This document shows positions 10,909 to 19,399 of a stretch of DNA of 64,000 bases, piece by piece. Under the pieces are notes generated by a model, which made no database searches, had not been told where the DNA came from, and saw only the letters and a program-made list of their open reading frames with translations. The position numbers were made by a program, and so were the translations under genes. Location of the stretch: the NCBI GenBank assembly GCA_041690035.1, contig JBDNFC010000048.1, positions 14,210 to 78,209 on the forward strand. Direction: 5' to 3'. The stretch comes from CALSPH01 sp041690035 (GTDB lineage Bacteria; Bacteroidota; Bacteroidia; NS11-12g; UBA955). Position 1 is the first letter of the stretch; each line of letters begins with the position of its first letter.

Positions 10909-11256
10909 TTAAATAACTGGTTTTGCACCCCTAAAGAAAGCAATTATCCAAACTACAGCAAGAAAAATTAAAGGTAATAAAAAACTCTCACCTCTTGTCA
11001 TGTGCAGTAAAATAGCGCCCCCAAAATAAGAGCTCATCATCCATGTGCCCAATGTTTGAGTTCTAGGATAGATAAACAATGCAACAGAAATAATTTCGCC
11101 AATGGCAATAATAATTCTATAATCTTCTAAGTCTCCTTCGAACATAGCCATTGCATCGGATGATTGAGTAAACTTGCCTAAGGCACTAAAACATAAAAAA
11201 AGCCCCAATAAGATAGATGCATAAAAGGGTAAATCTTTGATATTCATTTTTTTCAT
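10909..11256 (-). CDS. DoxX-like small membrane protein
   Basis: About 115 aa, four predicted transmembrane helices (residues about 8-26, 45-62, 68-86, 92-110) and the pattern of DoxX/DUF4267-like proteins (LGLFLCFSALGKF, IGEIISVALFIYPRTQTLG). The family includes quinone-linked and uncharacterised membrane proteins; the substrate here is unknown. The frame could start 45 bases earlier (11301), but ATG 11256 gives the normal N-terminus and a TATGTTCG -7-like box lies just upstream of it. Stands alone, downstream of the haloperoxidase-like lipoprotein. Confidence 0.7.
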   Translation of the reverse strand: MKKMNIKDLPFYASILLGLFLCFSALGKFTQSSDAMAMFEGDLEDYRIIIAIGEIISVALFIYPRTQTLGTWMMSSYFGGAILLHMTRGESFLLPLIFLAVVWIIAFFRGAKPVI

Positions 11257-11306
11257 GCTGCGAACATACTTAAATATTTTAAATATAGGAGTAAAAATCA
11301 AATATT

Positions 11307-12851
11307 TTATTCTGCTCCATCAATTTTTGCCCTGTCCACTGCTTTTAATCCTACCTTTTTTCCAATTGCTAAGCCTGCTTCTATATCAGAACGATAGTGG
11401 ATGGCACCAATTAATCTACTCTCACTGCCTTGGTTTGAAAGGTCTGTATATTTTCCTGAATTTTTTGGTATGAGATGCATTAAGACACTGCAAGCACTGC
11501 CGTCAAAAGTGCTATGACCGCTTGTATATGCAGGAAAATTGGGCATACCGGCCAAAGTTTTTATTTCAGGTTTTATTTGAGTTGGCCTTGCATTAAAATA
11601 ATGATACTTGGTTTCCCAGCAACAAATAGCCGCTTGAAACATTGCTAAATTAAGCAAAGCATAATTTCTAGCCCATCTTGGTTCGCTATACCTTTCTTTT
11701 ACAAAATCAGTCGCAGCTATAGCATTCCACTGCCCTGGAGGGGTATAGGTGCCAATGCCGCTTTCCCAATAGCGCACAATACGCATATTTTCTGCTGATG
11801 CATTTTTACTATATCTTAGCACTTCTTCTAGCTCTCTTGTATGTTGCACTGAACCTACTATTGGCGGTGGCCCTGGCCTTGCATTTACAACTTCTAAACT
11901 GTCTAGCAAGAATCCTTTTACTTGTCCAAATAATGGCAATAAACCTGGTCTACTGGGAATGTCTAAACTCTGCCATGGCACATCACCTCTGGCAATGGCA
12001 TTTTGTTTGAATTGTTCTAAAACAGCTGCATTACCTAGCGACCCACCTGCTTTATCTGTTCTGGCCCTTGATATAAATTTACCTGCAACATCTTTGCCTA
12101 ATTGAAACCCAGCTGCTAAATCGCTATTAGTATTTGCACCTACAAGTATTCTATAATTCATCACTTGATTGGCCAAATCTTGCAAGTATGCCTGCTCTGT
12201 TGGAAACATTAGGGATAAAATAGCCACCGAAGCCCCAGCAATTACTGCATCCTCGCTTGGGTAGCAGTATCCTTTAGTAACTTTTATTAATTCCTCTATA
12301 GTATTATTACTTACTTTAGGATTTGGCCTTTTATATAATGATTTATAATAATATGCTGCTATAAGTGCATCATATTGCGCAGCAGTAAGATAAGCATAAG
12401 CCCTTGCTGCATATGGAGGGTTTGAAAATGGAAAGGTTGGATATGCGAATGGATTAGCAGGATTAGGTATTGGGTAAGTTCCATCAGGATTTTGAAATGG
12501 TGGTAGATTATACTTAGTTACCAATTGTCTTGCAATTTCGTTCCATCTCAATATTGAGCCACTGCTCCAATATTTGATTGTTTTTTCATCTTTTTTACTC
12601 TTTATATTTTGTCTGCTCTTTATCTCTTGTATTTCTAAAATATAGTTGGGATTATTTGTAGGCATTGGGACAGCAATGCTAAATTCTGTAGGTGAAGTTA
12701 ACAGTATTGGCAACCAAGTGCCTGCATTGGTATCTGCATTTACAGGGTTTAACGCTTCATGGTTTATAAAATTAAAATTTTCTTCCTTTTTGCACGCATT
12801 TAATATGTATATAAGCACAAATAAAATGATGAAGTTTTGTTTTTTTTGCAT
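11307..12851 (-). CDS. Vanadium-dependent haloperoxidase / PAP2 family lipoprotein
   Basis: 514 aa with a lipoprotein signal (lipobox LNAC near residue 20), so anchored in an envelope membrane. The C-terminal PAP2 catalytic core is intact: KYHYFNARP (K-x6-RP), AYTSGHST around residue 444 and SRLIGAIHYRSD around 480, the three motifs shared by vanadium haloperoxidases and acid phosphatases of this fold. The architecture (long alpha-helical N-terminus, core at the end) matches bacterial VCPO-like proteins. Whether it oxidises halides or hydrolyses phosphate cannot be read from sequence. It follows the outer-membrane barrel gene by 4 bases and is probably co-transcribed with it. Confidence 0.82.
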   Translation of the reverse strand: MQKKQNFIILFVLIYILNACKKEENFNFINHEALNPVNADTNAGTWLPILLTSPTEFSIAVPMPTNNPNYILEIQEIKSRQNIKSKKDEKTIKYWSSGSILRWNEIARQLVTKYNLPPFQNPDGTYPIPNPANPFAYPTFPFSNPPYAARAYAYLTAAQYDALIAAYYYKSLYKRPNPKVSNNTIEELIKVTKGYCYPSEDAVIAGASVAILSLMFPTEQAYLQDLANQVMNYRILVGANTNSDLAAGFQLGKDVAGKFISRARTDKAGGSLGNAAVLEQFKQNAIARGDVPWQSLDIPSRPGLLPLFGQVKGFLLDSLEVVNARPGPPPIVGSVQHTRELEEVLRYSKNASAENMRIVRYWESGIGTYTPPGQWNAIAATDFVKERYSEPRWARNYALLNLAMFQAAICCWETKYHYFNARPTQIKPEIKTLAGMPNFPAYTSGHSTFDGSACSVLMHLIPKNSGKYTDLSNQGSESRLIGAIHYRSDIEAGLAIGKKVGLKAVDRAKIDGAE

Positions 12852-12855
12852 TATT

Positions 12856-13770
12856 TTATTTCTTTAAAGAGGTTTGAAAAAATACACCCAAATTAATCAA
12901 CGTAGCTTGTCCCACATTTCTGCCATGCAAAGTGGTAGCAATATTTCCAACTAAACTAAAACTATTAGAGCGGGGCAATTGATATTTAAAATTAATGCCC
13001 ATTCGCCAAAAATTCATAGTATTGCTTAAAAACGGCATATCATTTTTTCTGATATCAAAACCGCCCAAAGTTTTTTGCTGATCTATTATAATTTCTATAA
13101 AACGATCTGCATTTTTTCTATATCCAATTTTAAAATTATTAGCCCAAACATTTGGCATCGCCACCTTGGTTCCATATATTAAATGGGTTGTATAATACGC
13201 ATCTCTGTCTATAGTAACATTAGACCTAAGAATAAAAGCAGAAGCGGCTGTAACGTAAAAATTATTTTTTTGTCCGTCAATAATTATTCTACCATGAGCT
13301 GTTTTAGCACCCATACCGATTGATAATGGCAAATAATCTGCAATGTATCTATGACTAGGGCTGCTAATGCCTGCGGTAGTCAATAAACTCCAATCTATGC
13401 GCTTGATTGTTTTATCTTTAATTTTTTGTTTTACCAATAGGTTTATGTCTTGAAATCCGCTCATTCCTATCAAAGTGCCTTGAGTGGCTTTAGTACTAAA
13501 ATAAGGAAACATGGCAATAATATTGGTATTTTTGCCTAATCCATAATTGGCCATAAATGTAACTTGGTTGGTAATAATATTTCCAATATTTCCATTGGTA
13601 CGTTTGAAATCTCCCTCCCAATAATTTTTCCAATTGCTGTTTCCAAAAATTAATCCGCTACAAAGAATATTTTTTGACATCATCAAGCCATCTATATCTG
13701 TTTGAGCATCAAGTTTTTGCATATTTAAACTAAATAAAACGAGAACAGTACTTAATAATTTTATTTTCAT
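12856..13770 (-). CDS. Outer-membrane beta-barrel protein, transporter-like
   Basis: 304 aa; signal peptide MKIKLLSTVLVLFSLNMQKLDAQ, then alternating amphipathic strands with aromatic ends and a C-terminal strand ending in FFQTSLKK, as expected of an outer-membrane barrel. The strand pattern resembles the MetA/phenol-pathway outer-membrane family, but this is a weak assignment. It is the upstream partner of the haloperoxidase-like lipoprotein, so a role in the same process (substrate entry or envelope assembly) is possible. A -7 box TAGTTTTG at 13788-13781 lies in front of it. Confidence 0.65.
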   Translation of the reverse strand: MKIKLLSTVLVLFSLNMQKLDAQTDIDGLMMSKNILCSGLIFGNSNWKNYWEGDFKRTNGNIGNIITNQVTFMANYGLGKNTNIIAMFPYFSTKATQGTLIGMSGFQDINLLVKQKIKDKTIKRIDWSLLTTAGISSPSHRYIADYLPLSIGMGAKTAHGRIIIDGQKNNFYVTAASAFILRSNVTIDRDAYYTTHLIYGTKVAMPNVWANNFKIGYRKNADRFIEIIIDQQKTLGGFDIRKNDMPFLSNTMNFWRMGINFKYQLPRSNSFSLVGNIATTLHGRNVGQATLINLGVFFQTSLKK

Positions 13771-13780
13771 ATTTAAGGTA

Positions 13781-13800
13781 CAAAACTATAAATGTTTTGT
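13781..13800. promoter_or_regulatory. Palindrome overlapping a -7 box
   Basis: Inverted repeat ACAAAAC-TATAAAT-GTTTTGT; its minus-strand half contains TAGTTTTG (13788-13781), a -7 box for the barrel gene at 13770. The symmetry could be an operator, or chance in AT-rich DNA. Confidence 0.35.
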
Positions 13801-13840
13801 AAATAAAAAAATAAATGTTTTAACGCAACTTTTTTGTTGT

Positions 13841-14455
13841 TTAAAAAAATAAATGTTCAGTGCTATTGGACTTCACCAAACTGGTTTTACCATTCTCTTG
13901 GCTCAATAAGTATAAAGAAGTATTGTTGTGCGGAAAACTTTCCATTTTTGAGAGCGGCAAATTTAATAGTGTGCAGAGCAAAACACGCATTGCGCGCCCA
14001 TGAGAAACAATCAAAACAGTTTGAGCTTGTGACTGCTGCAGCGAAGCGATGCCTTTTTTCATTCTTTGCTGCACTTGATAGGGTGATTCGCCCCCATTTA
14101 TGGCTGCATGATAATTGCCATTTTCCCATGTTTGCAACATTTGATAAAATGCTTTTTTATTTTCCTCATTTGGCTTTTCTCCTTCTAAAGTACCCCAATT
14201 TATTTCATTAAATTCAGGTATAATTTGGTGTTTTATTTTTTGCGAGAGAAAAGCAAAGGCGGTTTGCTGGGTTCTAATAAGAGATGATGTAACAACTAAA
14301 TCAAAAGGAATGTGACGGTATGCTGCATAAAAAGCCGCTGCTTGATGCTGACCTTCTTCATTGAGCACACTATCTACTCCACAGCCTTGCACAATACCCA
14401 TTTTATTAAAGTCTGTTTGTCCATGTCGGATAAGATATATTAATTTTTTATTCAA
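13841..14455 (-). CDS. Histidine phosphatase family protein (phosphoglycerate-mutase-like)
   Basis: Branch 1 histidine phosphatase: LIRHGQTDFN with the phospho-accepting His, the EFNEINWGTLEGE acid region, and VSHGRAMRV with the second His. Length about 204 aa is typical of PhoE/CobC/GpmB-like enzymes; the substrate is not predictable. An upstream ATG (14497) would add 14 residues, but a TATCTTTG -7 box at 14478-14471 would place the transcript start near 14465, downstream of that ATG. The TTG at 14455 (MNKKLIYLIRHG) is therefore preferred. Single-gene transcript. Confidence 0.85.
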   Translation of the reverse strand: MNKKLIYLIRHGQTDFNKMGIVQGCGVDSVLNEEGQHQAAAFYAAYRHIPFDLVVTSSLIRTQQTAFAFLSQKIKHQIIPEFNEINWGTLEGEKPNEENKKAFYQMLQTWENGNYHAAINGGESPYQVQQRMKKGIASLQQSQAQTVLIVSHGRAMRVLLCTLLNLPLSKMESFPHNNTSLYLLSQENGKTSLVKSNSTEHLFF

Positions 14456-14470
14456 AATTTGTAAAAAAAG

Positions 14471-14497
14471 CAAAGATAATTGTTTTATTGCGCACAA
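14471..14497 (-). promoter_or_regulatory. Promoter of the histidine phosphatase gene
   Basis: Minus strand: TTG, 16 nt, TATCTTTG (14478-14471). The spacer is a little short for the class, but the -7 box is perfect and lies within the longer reading frame, arguing for the TTG start at 14455. Confidence 0.5.
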
Positions 14498-14539
14498 TAT
14501 CGGTTTTTTGTTGTTTTAATAATGATAAAATAATCTAAA

Positions 14540-14953
14540 ATGATAAATACCAGTATAACAGCACTTAATGAATATTGCAAAGGCACAATGACAGAAGCCT
14601 TGGGCATTGTTTTTATTGAAATATCAGACGCTCACATAAAGGCAACTATGCCTGTGGACGAAAGAACGATACAACCTATGGGCATACTTAATGGAGGAGC
14701 AAGTATGGCACTAGTAGAATCTGTGGCAAGTGCAGGTGCAAATTTGAGGCTAAATAGAGACAAAGAAGTGGGTTTTGGGTTAGAGATAAATGGAAACCAT
14801 TGCAGACCTGCAAAAAAAGGCGATATAGTTACGGCAACAGCCACCCCATTGCACATTGGTAAAACAACACAAATATGGCAAGTATTAATACATGACAGTG
14901 GGAAACATTTAATCAATGTTAGCCGCATGACTATTGCCGTTAGAAAAAAATAA
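14540..14953 (+). CDS. Hotdog-fold thioesterase (PaaI/MenI-like)
   Basis: 137 aa single hotdog domain. The helix region GILNGGASMALVESVASAGA matches the PaaI/YdiI family; the Glu in ALVES is the expected catalytic acid, and the usual His-Gly-Gly is Asn-Gly-Gly here. It sits three bases upstream of an isochorismate synthase gene, so hydrolysis of 1,4-dihydroxy-2-naphthoyl-CoA in menaquinone synthesis (MenI role) is a reasonable inference. Related enzymes act on phenylacetyl-CoA or other acyl-CoAs, so the substrate remains inferred from context. Confidence 0.82.
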   Translation: MINTSITALNEYCKGTMTEALGIVFIEISDAHIKATMPVDERTIQPMGILNGGASMALVESVASAGANLRLNRDKEVGFGLEINGNHCRPAKKGDIVTATATPLHIGKTTQIWQVLIHDSGKHLINVSRMTIAVRKK

Positions 14954-14956
14954 GGT

Positions 14957-15928
14957 ATGATAACATTGTGGTTTAAGCTGCCTTTTGAAAACGATATTTA
15001 TCAAGTGCTTTCTAGCCATAATGATTTAATAAACAATTACTTTGTTTTGAAAAGTTTTAATAGTAAACAAAAAATAATGCTCGATTTGACTAAAAAGCAA
15101 AAAATAACATTAAGTAGTTTGGATGAAACAATTGCTGACAAATGGAAATTTAAAAAAGTGCGAAATACCAGTACAAATGACAATGATTATGTTAATTCTG
15201 TAAATATTGCTATCGAAAAAATTAAATCTGGGGTGGTAGAAAAAGTAGTTTTGGCGCGCCAAAAATGTTTAGCAAAAACCAAAAACCCCATTCATGTTTT
15301 TAAAAATTTATGTGCCAATTATCCCAATTGTATGGTTCATTTATGTTATGCAGAGGATGATTTTTGCAGTATTGGCGCTAGTCCAGAATTATTATTGTCT
15401 TACATTGGCAATACTTTTAGCTCTAGCAGCATGGCAGGAACTACCTATACCCAAAACCAACAATTTTCTGAAAAAGAAATTTTAGAGCAAGATTTAGTAA
15501 CAAAATCTATATTGCAAGTATTTAAAAAGTTTGATTTAGCACCAAATCAAGAATTTTCAGAAATAAATAATGGCCATTTAACTCATTTATACACCAAGAT
15601 TTCTGCCACATACAATACCAATAACCCAACAATTTTCAATTCACTTTTAGAAGAATTGCATCCTACACCTGCTGTAGCGGGTGTGCCAAAACAAGACGCC
15701 TTGGCGCTATTAGCAAATTTAGAAAAGTTTGACAGAGAATGGTATGCAGGATATTTAGGCATTATAAACCAAAATAGTTCATCAGTATTTGTAAACCTTA
15801 GGTGTGCAAGATATTATGAAAAAGAAGTTGTTTTGTATGCAGGCGCAGGCATCACACTTCAAAGTAATCCAGAAAAAGAATTGCAAGAAACAAAAGAAAA
15901 AATGAAAATCTTGGAACAATATCTTTAA
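14957..15928 (+). CDS. menF: Isochorismate synthase
   Basis: Chorismate-utilising enzyme that makes isochorismate, the first step toward menaquinone (or a siderophore). The C-terminal chorismate-binding core is complete: KVVLARQK, the HPTPAVAGVPK loop and DREWYAGYLGI. At 323 aa it is shorter than the roughly 430-aa E. coli MenF because the N-terminal non-catalytic half is reduced. It is coupled to the thioesterase gene before it. No siderophore genes are nearby, so the menaquinone role is favoured. Confidence 0.88.
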   Translation: MITLWFKLPFENDIYQVLSSHNDLINNYFVLKSFNSKQKIMLDLTKKQKITLSSLDETIADKWKFKKVRNTSTNDNDYVNSVNIAIEKIKSGVVEKVVLARQKCLAKTKNPIHVFKNLCANYPNCMVHLCYAEDDFCSIGASPELLLSYIGNTFSSSSMAGTTYTQNQQFSEKEILEQDLVTKSILQVFKKFDLAPNQEFSEINNGHLTHLYTKISATYNTNNPTIFNSLLEELHPTPAVAGVPKQDALALLANLEKFDREWYAGYLGIINQNSSSVFVNLRCARYYEKEVVLYAGAGITLQSNPEKELQETKEKMKILEQYL

Positions 15929-16001
15929 AGAATAAAAAGGCTAAATATAAGCCCCTATATTTTATAATAAAGCTAAGGCCAAAAAATAAGCAACATTTTA
16001 T

Positions 16002-16009
16002 TACTTTTG
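16002..16009 (+). promoter_or_regulatory. -7 box of the DegT/ugd operon
   Basis: TACTTTTG, matching TAnnTTTG, 17 nt before the ATG at 16026. No clear TTG at -33. Confidence 0.45.
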
Positions 16010-16025
16010 CAGCAAATATAAAGCA

Positions 16026-17165
16026 ATGAAACCTATCCTAATGGCCGATTTAGTTGGCCAATATCAGCACATCAAAGAAGAAATTAAAACTGCTTGGGAT
16101 GAAATACTTGATGAAGCCTCTTTTATTAATGGACCCGCTGTAAAACTTTTTAGCGAAAACTTGGCAAAATACCTTGGAGCAAAGCACGTTATACCATGTG
16201 CAAATGGAACAGATGCTTTGCAAATAGCCATTATGGCATTAAAATTACCAGAAGGGTCAGAAATAATTACCCCAAGTTTTTCTTATGCAGCATTGGCTGA
16301 AATGATTATACATTTAGGGCATAAACCTATTTTTATAGAAGTAGATCCCAATACTTTTACAATAGATGTATCTAAGATTGATGCACTTATTACAAGCAAA
16401 ACAAAAGTAATTGCCCCAGTACACCTTTATGGACAATGTGCAGATATGGAATCCATTATGCAAATTGCAAAAAGATATAATCTATATGTAATAGAAGATA
16501 CTGCGCAAGCAATAGGAGCAACTTATACATTTAAAAATAGACAACAACAAAAAGCAGGTACCATAGGTGATATTGGTACAACATCTTTTTTCCCGTCAAA
16601 AAATTTGGGATGCTATGGCGATGGCGGAGCGATATATACCAATAATGATGAATTTGCAGCACAATTGCGCATGATTGCAAACCATGGTCAATCTCAAAAA
16701 TATGTTCACAAAGTAATAGGACTAAACAGCCGATTAGACAGCTTGCAAGCAGCAGTATTAAATATTAAATTAAAACACTTAGATAATTATAGCAACGCTA
16801 GAAATAAAGTAGCAGCGCATTATGACAGCGCATTTGCAAACCATCCAAACATAAAAACTCCTGCACGCGAAGCGCAAAGCACACATGTTTTTCATCAATA
16901 TACACTCACATTTTGCGGAATAGAAAGAGATGCACTAAAAATACATTTAGCAGAAAAGAATATTCCAACAATGATTTACTATCCAATACCGCTGCATAAG
17001 CAAGAGGCCTACCAACAAGACATAAAAATGCCATTAACAGAACAATTAACTACAAATGTCTTGTCCCTGCCCATCAGCACAGAAATGGACGAAACACAAC
17101 TGCTTTACATCAGCACTGCTATATTAGATTATTGCAAAAAATTCACACATACATCACCCTCATAA
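16026..17165 (+). CDS. DegT/DnrJ/EryC1/StrS aminotransferase
   Basis: PLP-dependent sugar aminotransferase, fold type I, 379 aa. NGTDALQIA binds the cofactor phosphate, VIEDTAQAIGA carries the PLP-binding Asp, and TTSFFPSKNLGCYGDGGA holds the Schiff-base Lys (FPSKN). Such enzymes aminate keto-sugars on nucleotide carriers (WecE/WbpE types). It is followed by a UDP-sugar dehydrogenase, consistent with making an amino-uronic acid for a surface glycan. Confidence 0.92.
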   Translation: MKPILMADLVGQYQHIKEEIKTAWDEILDEASFINGPAVKLFSENLAKYLGAKHVIPCANGTDALQIAIMALKLPEGSEIITPSFSYAALAEMIIHLGHKPIFIEVDPNTFTIDVSKIDALITSKTKVIAPVHLYGQCADMESIMQIAKRYNLYVIEDTAQAIGATYTFKNRQQQKAGTIGDIGTTSFFPSKNLGCYGDGGAIYTNNDEFAAQLRMIANHGQSQKYVHKVIGLNSRLDSLQAAVLNIKLKHLDNYSNARNKVAAHYDSAFANHPNIKTPAREAQSTHVFHQYTLTFCGIERDALKIHLAEKNIPTMIYYPIPLHKQEAYQQDIKMPLTEQLTTNVLSLPISTEMDETQLLYISTAILDYCKKFTHTSPS

Positions 17166-17176
17166 AATAATTAAAA

Positions 17177-18490
17177 ATGAAAATAGCAGTAGTAGGCACA
17201 GGATATGTAGGTTTAGTTACAGGGGCATGTTTAGCAGAAATAGGCACAGATGTTACCTGCATAGATATAGACGAAAAAAAAATTGAGAATTTAAAAAAAG
17301 GTATTCTACCAATATATGAGCCAGGTTTAGAAGCCATTGTTAAGCGTAATTTTGAAAAAGGACGCCTGCATTTTAGCACCTCTACAAAAGAGGGCATAAA
17401 AGATGCTGATGTAGCTTTTATAGCTGTTGGCACCCCTCCGGGTGAAGACGGTAGCGCAGATTTGCAATATGTGCTTTCTGTGGCAAAAGAAATAGGAAAA
17501 CACATGAATAGTTATGGGGTAATAGTAACCAAAAGTACTGTTCCTGTGGGCACTTCGCTTAAAGTAATGGAAGCAATTTCTGCCGCACTTCTTCAAAGAG
17601 ATTTAAATTTAACATTTGATGTGGCAAGCAATCCCGAATTTTTGAAAGAAGGAGCTGCTGTGAATGATTTTTTAAAACCTGATAGAATTGTAGTAGGTGT
17701 ATCGTCTGATAAAGCAAAAGCTATTATGCAAAAGCTATATTCACCATTTGTGATGAATGGACACCCCATTATTTTTATGGATATACCAAGTGCAGAAATG
17801 ACTAAATATGCTGCAAATGCAATGTTGGCTACAAAAATTAGTTTTATGAACGATATTGCAAATCTGTGCGAAATTATTGGTGCAGATGTAAACCTAGTGC
17901 GCAAAGGCATAGGCAGCGACCCAAGAATTGGTAATAAATTTATCTATCCTGGCGCTGGCTATGGCGGTTCTTGTTTTCCAAAAGATGTAAAAGCACTTAT
18001 CAGAACAGCTAAAACAGCCAATTATAATATGGAAGTGCTACAAGCTGTAGAAAATGTAAATGACCGTCAAAAAGAGGTTCTTTTTACAAAAATAAAACAA
18101 CACTTTGGCACAATTGATGGGCTAAAAATTGCTTTATGGGGCTTGTCATTTAAACCAAATACAGACGACATGAGAGAGGCTCCTAGCTTGATTCTAATTT
18201 CCCGATTGCTAGCTTCTAATGCCCGTGTTTGTGCATACGACCCTGTGGCTATGGAAGAAGCAAGGCATACCCTTGGCGACAGTATAGACTATGTTTCCAC
18301 TGCCATGGATGCCTTAGAAAATGCGGATGCCTTGGTAGTGATTACAGAATGGCCCGAATTTAGATTACCCAATTTTGATATTGTAAAACAAAAATTAAAA
18401 CAAGCCGTCATATTTGATGGCCGAAATATTTATAATCATCACGAATTAAAAACAATGGGTTTTGCCTATTACGGAATAGGAATAAAATAA
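17177..18490 (+). CDS. UDP-glucose/GDP-mannose 6-dehydrogenase family
   Basis: 437 aa, NAD-dependent four-electron oxidation of a nucleotide sugar to its uronic acid. Rossmann motif GTGYVGLVTG at the N-terminus, the KSTVPVGT loop, catalytic-Cys motif GAGYGGSCFPKDVKAL near residue 258 and a C-terminal UDP-binding domain. The motifs fit UDP-glucose 6-dehydrogenase; related UDP-GlcNAc/ManNAc dehydrogenases cannot be excluded. It sits 11 bases after the aminotransferase and directly abuts the next gene. Confidence 0.93.
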   Translation: MKIAVVGTGYVGLVTGACLAEIGTDVTCIDIDEKKIENLKKGILPIYEPGLEAIVKRNFEKGRLHFSTSTKEGIKDADVAFIAVGTPPGEDGSADLQYVLSVAKEIGKHMNSYGVIVTKSTVPVGTSLKVMEAISAALLQRDLNLTFDVASNPEFLKEGAAVNDFLKPDRIVVGVSSDKAKAIMQKLYSPFVMNGHPIIFMDIPSAEMTKYAANAMLATKISFMNDIANLCEIIGADVNLVRKGIGSDPRIGNKFIYPGAGYGGSCFPKDVKALIRTAKTANYNMEVLQAVENVNDRQKEVLFTKIKQHFGTIDGLKIALWGLSFKPNTDDMREAPSLILISRLLASNARVCAYDPVAMEEARHTLGDSIDYVSTAMDALENADALVVITEWPEFRLPNFDIVKQKLKQAVIFDGRNIYNHHELKTMGFAYYGIGIK

Positions 18491-19399
18491 ATGAGATTAG
18501 TCAAAGGAAAAGTTCACCTTTATCTAATTGTCGTTACACTTATTTATGCTGCTACATTTTCTCTAGCCAAGCTAGTGATGCCCGTATTTATTGGCCCTTA
18601 TGGGTTTATTGTGTTGCGCGTTTTTGCTGCTGCACTGTTGCTTACCCTCACTAAAAGCTGGTTTACCAAAGATAAAATAGACCTAAAAGCGGAGTGGAAA
18701 TACTTGTTGGTATGCGCAATATTTGGTGTTGCAGCCAATATGCTTATGTTTTTTAAAGGGTTAAGCATCACCCAAGAAATAAATGCAGCTGTAATGATGC
18801 TTTTTACCCCTATTTTTGTATTTATTTTTAGTTATATTCTCAAAACTGAGAAACTCTATTGGTGGAATTTTTTAGGAATCATTATTGCAGCGATGGGTGC
18901 TGCGATGTTTTTGGGTGGGGCAAATTTTAGGTTTCAAAGCCAAACTGTTATTGGCGACATATTCGTTATGCTCAATGCCATTTCCTATGCTTTTTATTTG
19001 GTCTATGTAAAGCGGCTTTTGCAAAAATATCATCCTATTGCCATCACACAATGGTGCTTTATTATAGGCCTATTTATTGTATTGCCTTTTGGTCTAACTG
19101 ATTTAAAACAAGCAAATTTTGCCGGTATGAGCCCCAATGTATGGTTTGCGGTTTTATTTGTACTTATTTTTGCTACATTTATTACCTATGTGCTCAATGC
19201 GCTTGCCATAAAAGAAGGCGGAGCAGGCATTGTAGGGAGTTATATATACCTGCAACCGGTGATGGCGGCAATTATTGCTGAATTATTGGGCAGGGATCAC
19301 ATTACTATAAAAAAAATTGTATTCACCTCAATTGTGCTTTTAGGTGTATATTTGGTGAGTATCAAAAAAGACAAAGAAAATGCAAAAAATACAGCTTAA
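18491..19399 (+). CDS. EamA/DMT-superfamily transporter
   Basis: 302 aa integral membrane protein with about ten transmembrane helices arranged as two EamA repeats of five. Such proteins export metabolites or, in some lineages, flip lipid-linked sugars. The ATG follows the dehydrogenase stop without a gap, so co-expression is likely, but the substrate is unknown. Confidence 0.88.
   Translation: MRLVKGKVHLYLIVVTLIYAATFSLAKLVMPVFIGPYGFIVLRVFAAALLLTLTKSWFTKDKIDLKAEWKYLLVCAIFGVAANMLMFFKGLSITQEINAAVMMLFTPIFVFIFSYILKTEKLYWWNFLGIIIAAMGAAMFLGGANFRFQSQTVIGDIFVMLNAISYAFYLVYVKRLLQKYHPIAITQWCFIIGLFIVLPFGLTDLKQANFAGMSPNVWFAVLFVLIFATFITYVLNALAIKEGGAGIVGSYIYLQPVMAAIIAELLGRDHITIKKIVFTSIVLLGVYLVSIKKDKENAKNTA

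Noticed and set aside
13834..14211. Plus-strand ORF of 125 codons
   Set aside because: Antisense to the conserved histidine phosphatase motifs.
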